A DNA stretch of 16,983 nucleotides from Clostridia bacterium (GTDB taxonomy: Bacteria > Bacillota > Clostridia > Christensenellales > Pumilibacteraceae): the NCBI GenBank assembly GCA_017452405.1, contig JAFTMM010000098.1, positions 1 to 16,983 of the forward strand, given 5' to 3'. A program made the position numbers and the translations under genes. The notes beneath the pieces are model-generated. The model made no database searches. It was given only the letters and a program-made list of their open reading frames with translations, and was not told the DNA's origin. Shown here one piece after another: positions 14,257 to 16,983 of the stretch; the first letter of the stretch is position 1, and each line of letters opens with the position of its first letter.

Positions 14257-14622
14257 TTAATTCCGTTTATTTTTCTTTAGCACCGATGTTAGCTGAATAA
14301 CTCCGAGAATCATAAGAAACCAACCGAAAATTACGGAAAGCGTTTTTCCGTCCACGTTGAGCGCAAGTATCGATGCAGGTATACATACTATTACTGCAGG
14401 CAGGGCTACGGATAATAAGTAACGAGGTTTTAACAATTTATTTTTAGCGTGAATTACTATGCTTGCTACCGACATAGGCACGAAAGCTATAAGATTAACA
14501 GCCTGCGCGGTATGTTGGTCAAAGGCGCAGAACGCAGTTAAAAGAGGAATAAGCAGAGTTCCTCCGCCCATTCCCATTCCACCTATTATTCCGCCTATTA
14601 TTCCGACCAAAACCAGCGACAT
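14257..14622 (-). CDS. TauE/SafE (TSUP) half-transporter, C-terminal-type half
   Basis: A 121-residue membrane protein with about four helices. It opens with V-G-I-I-G-G-I-I-G-G-M-G-M-G-G-G-T-L-L-I-P (6-26), the glycine-rich family motif. TSUP proteins normally have about 250 residues with two such repeats and carry sulfite, sulfonates or related anions. This frame supplies one repeat. It starts 1 base after the stop of the upstream half, in another frame and without a ribosome site (the joint reads TTTTTAAAATG), so it depends on translational coupling or is the result of a frameshift. Ends in K-K-N-K-R-N. Substrate unknown. Confidence 0.85.
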   Translation of the reverse strand: MSLVLVGIIGGIIGGMGMGGGTLLIPLLTAFCAFDQHTAQAVNLIAFVPMSVASIVIHAKNKLLKPRYLLSVALPAVIVCIPASILALNVDGKTLSVIFGWFLMILGVIQLTSVLKKNKRN

Positions 14623-14623
14623 T

Positions 14624-14989
14624 TTAAAAAGCCATGCGCGCCCCAGCGAAAATCATAAGCAAGGCAAACGCTACCGCAATTATTCTGCCCTTTAGTTTTT
14701 TGAGCAATACCGAACCTATAACGCCACCGACAATTACGCCTAAAATTATAGGAACGTTGGCTTCAAAAGCAAACTTACCACTCGTCCAATAGACGATTGC
14801 GCTCGCTATGCAAATCGGAAATATTATAAGAACGGTCGTTGCATGACTGACTTTAACGTCCTCTTTCAGCCCTTTTTCGAGTAAAGGTACGCTTATCATG
14901 CCACCGCCTCCGCCAAGAAGTCCGTTTATTAGCCCCACGACTCCCCCTGTCAAGAAGGTCAGTAATCTTTTTCTTTTGATTTTTCTCAA
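14624..14989 (-). CDS. TauE/SafE (TSUP) half-transporter, N-terminal-type half
   Basis: A 121-residue membrane protein with a basic N-terminus (R2-K-I-K-R-K-R) followed by G-G-V-V-G-L-I-N-G-L-L-G-G-G-G-G-M-I-S-V-P (15-35), the glycine-rich TSUP signature, and about four helices in all. With the next gene it makes up a normal-length transporter, so the two probably form a heterodimer. The frame can only open at TTG 14989, because an in-frame stop lies a few codons upstream. The ribosome site is poor (GGGGG 9 bases before). Paired half-size TSUP genes are known to me from other Clostridia, which makes a natural split plausible. Confidence 0.85.
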   Translation of the reverse strand: MRKIKRKRLLTFLTGGVVGLINGLLGGGGGMISVPLLEKGLKEDVKVSHATTVLIIFPICIASAIVYWTSGKFAFEANVPIILGVIVGGVIGSVLLKKLKGRIIAVAFALLMIFAGARMAF

Positions 14990-15071
14990 GTTACAATGCC
15001 CCCATTAGCCCTATATTATATAATATATATAAATTCACTTAAAATTTTTGCAATACTATGGCGTAAATCGT

Positions 15072-15100
15072 TTGCATATTAGACCCAATTAGGGTATAAT
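15072..15100 (+). promoter_or_regulatory. Promoter of the large secreted protein gene
   Basis: TTGCAT (15072-15077), 17 bases, TATAAT (15095-15100). The leader is about 52 bases and contains a small hairpin (AACCG 15123-15127 with CGGTT 15132-15136) before AAGGAAG (15145-15151). ACCC-N5-GGGT (15083-15095) overlaps the -10 box and could be an operator, but the arms are only 4 bases. Confidence 0.6.
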
Positions 15101-15158
15101 GTAGCAAGTATTATTATAATGAAACCGTACGCGGTTAAATATTCAAGGAAGTCAACTA

Positions 15159-16983
15159 ATGCAAGCTAACAAAACTTCGTTAAAACAGAAATTGACAGCA
15201 ATACTTATCGCCATTGCGATAGTTATGTCAGCTTTTTCATTTGTCGCTTTTGGGCGCACGACCTCGGCAGACGCAGCCGTTACCGAATCTTTCCTAAACG
15301 AAAGTGTAAGCCTTAGTAACGGTGAATTCTCCGAGTCTACGGGCGATATGCCGGGCACTCCCGGTAGCTGGACAGGCACCGCTCTCGGAGAAGATTCTCA
15401 GGACACCGCAGTAAGTGGCGTCGTAGATCTGGGACTTTCTAACTTCGTATCTGCCGAAAGCAATAATATCGAAAAGTACAAACTCGATTCATACGACGAG
15501 TTTAAACACGGTCTTAGTAGTCCTATTACTCCTTTCGGACTTGAAGATGGAAAATTCGAGGATTCCGACAGTCAGGCGTTGATGATAAACTCCAACGGTT
15601 CGGAAATTGCCTACGGCTATAAGTCCTCTACCGTTTCCCTTTCAGCTAATTCTTACTACAAGATAAGCGCGTGGATTAAAACCGGTTCGTTCGGAAGTGA
15701 CGTTACCGACGGCGCAAGCATAAAGGTAGAGGGACTCAAAAATCCGCTCGTATTCCGTGGAATCGATACTTCGGCAAATGAGAATACGGTAGAAGCCAAC
15801 TACGGATGGTCGCAATATTCCTTCTTCGTTGAAACCTCCACGATGTATGATGCGTCCATTACCATTAGCCTTCAGCTGGGCGACTCTTATACTTACGAAA
15901 AGAATGGAGTAAGCCACTCCATGCGTTATACGGCTAACGGCTACGCTTTCTTCGATCACGTAACTATCGAGCAGTTCGCTCCCATTTATTTCGATAAGGA
16001 AATTGAGAACGTTAACAGTGAACGTGAATTTGAAAATCCCGACGTAGATACAAGAAAGTATTTCGTTAACGACGAAGGCACGTCGATGTATTATAGCGAA
16101 AGCGGAGCTGAATATCTCGCTATAAATTCTAACGGTGACATTATGTCCCCCGATGATGCGGGCTATTCCGCAAGTGAAATCGGTAGCTTTGACAACGGCT
16201 GGTCGGGTTGGACCGCTGCTGAAGGTAGCTACGGCGGTTACGCTCCTAACGTAAACGTATTTAACGGAGAAATGCCCGAGTATGGAATTATTGGTGAAGT
16301 TCCCTACTCTCCTAACGGCGCTAACGACAGAGTATTCTCGCTTAGCACGTATGAATATGAAGGCGATCCCGAAAAAGGTCACTTCAAGAGTGAGGCAATT
16401 GGTTATAAGTCCGATTATTTCAACGTAAACAGATATAAGAATTACCGCGTAAGCATATGGGCTTACGGTATCGGTGAAAACGTAGCAAGCGCCGCCATCA
16501 GCGGTTTTGATTACAAAGGCGCAAACAACGAATTAGGTTCGGTTGATTACGGCAAAGGTCAGCTTCGCGTGGAAAGTGAGTCTGTATCGAGCGATTCCTC
16601 CAACACTACCAGAAACGGTTGGAAGGAAATTGCCTTCTATCTCAAGGGTTCGAGCTTCACCGATTATAAAGTTCGCGTTGAGCTTTGGTTGGGTAAAAAA
16701 TCCGCAGCAGCGCAAGGTGTTGCCCTCTTCGATAACGTTCGTATCGAAGAAATTACTGCAAAAGAATACACCGATTATTCGGGTAACGGCAAGTCGGTTT
16801 CCTTCGATCCTGCCGCAGCATCCAGCACTATCACGAATAACGAATTTGATAACATCGAAGCGTATGATGATTACAGCTTGCAACCCTTTACTCCTTCAGG
16901 TTGGACACTTATGACCGCAGGTGAAGACGAAACTACCGGCATGAGCACCAACGTTAACGATGAAGATTATCGTGATTGGTTCG
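15159..16983 (+). CDS. Large secreted modular protein with carbohydrate-binding-like repeats (5' part)
   Basis: The frame is open from the ATG at 15159 to the window end, giving at least 608 residues without a stop. AAGGAAG lies 7 bases before the start. A signal peptide covers residues 1-39 (K9-K11, hydrophobic 13-31, cleavage likely after S-A-D-A). The mature part shows repeated modules that open with N-G/N-E-F or F-D-N and a tryptophan-glycine turn and close with F-D-N-V-R-I-E or F-D-H-V-T-I-E. Module 1 spans about 54-275, module 2 about 342-535, and module 3 begins at about 560. Inner strands such as Y-K-I-S-A-W-I-K and Y-R-V-S-I-W-A-Y repeat at matching places. This is the layout of CBM4/9-like jelly rolls that bind glycans. 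No catalytic domain is visible yet; any would lie beyond the edge. Binding of dietary or host glycans is inference. Confidence 0.85.
   Translation, partial: MQANKTSLKQKLTAILIAIAIVMSAFSFVAFGRTTSADAAVTESFLNESVSLSNGEFSESTGDMPGTPGSWTGTALGEDSQDTAVSGVVDLGLSNFVSAESNNIEKYKLDSYDEFKHGLSSPITPFGLEDGKFEDSDSQALMINSNGSEIAYGYKSSTVSLSANSYYKISAWIKTGSFGSDVTDGASIKVEGLKNPLVFRGIDTSANENTVEANYGWSQYSFFVETSTMYDASITISLQLGDSYTYEKNGVSHSMRYTANGYAFFDHVTIEQFAPIYFDKEIENVNSEREFENPDVDTRKYFVNDEGTSMYYSESGAEYLAINSNGDIMSPDDAGYSASEIGSFDNGWSGWTAAEGSYGGYAPNVNVFNGEMPEYGIIGEVPYSPNGANDRVFSLSTYEYEGDPEKGHFKSEAIGYKSDYFNVNRYKNYRVSIWAYGIGENVASAAISGFDYKGANNELGSVDYGKGQLRVESESVSSDSSNTTRNGWKEIAFYLKGSSFTDYKVRVELWLGKKSAAAQGVALFDNVRIEEITAKEYTDYSGNGKSVSFDPAAASSTITNNEFDNIEAYDDYSLQPFTPSGWTLMTAGEDETTGMSTNVNDEDYRDWF

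Noticed and set aside
15642..16382. A 246-codon open frame on the minus strand, antisense to the secreted modular protein
   Set aside because: The plus frame continues unbroken with a signal peptide and repeated modules; the reverse frame shows no family motif or start signal.

Overview
The window looks like a chromosomal segment of an uncultured member of the Bacillota, most likely Clostridia, from a spore-forming lineage. The reasons are a PdaB-type polysaccharide deacetylase, a SpoIVFB-like intramembrane protease beside minD/minE, the linkage of maf, mreB, minD, minE, spoIVFB and rng, Bacillota-style -35/-10 boxes and Shine-Dalgarno sites, and frequent short intergenic gaps. I see no rRNA, tRNA, insertion sequence, CRISPR array or phage gene. 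No gene-free stretch exceeds 300 bases. This assignment is inference from gene content, not from a phylogenetic marker.

Layout. (1) 1-1317, minus strand: a two-gene operon of cysteine synthase (cysK) and a small DUF1294 membrane protein, with a near-consensus promoter that overlaps an inverted repeat. (2) 1442-2553, plus strand: GMP synthase lacking its glutaminase domain, with its own promoter and a strong terminator shared by the convergent operon. (3) 10249-2569, minus strand: a long tightly packed cluster ppx-like, maf, mreB-like, minD, minE, spoIVFB-like, rng (broken by one in-frame stop), eamA. Several joints are 1-4 base overlaps. An intrinsic terminator or attenuator sits between mreB and minD. 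(4) 10291-12711, plus strand: a divergently transcribed surface protein with a signal peptide, a beta-propeller-like region, three SH3-like domains and a C-terminal membrane anchor. (5) 14124-12711, minus strand: pdaB-like deacetylase plus an SSB with two OB folds. (6) 14989-14257, minus strand: a TauE/SafE (TSUP) transporter encoded as two half-genes. (7) 15072 to the right edge, plus strand: the 5' part of a large secreted modular protein with repeated carbohydrate-binding-like domains, cut by the window end.

How the genes fit together. The long minus cluster joins nucleotide housekeeping (Maf, Ppx-like), cell shape and division positioning (MreB-like, MinD, MinE), a sporulation-type site-2 protease and RNA processing (RNase E/G). 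It is a condensed version of the Bacillota mre-min region: mreC, mreD, minC and spoIVFA are not present between the genes seen here.

The most notable points are these. The MreB-like protein has lost both nucleotide-site aspartates. The Ppx-like protein in the same cluster also has a degenerate phosphate-2 loop. RNase E/G carries a single UAA immediately before its catalytic core. The divergent ppx and surface-protein promoters share the same 9-base -35 region, and the two plus-strand surface genes share a 17-base promoter/initiation motif.
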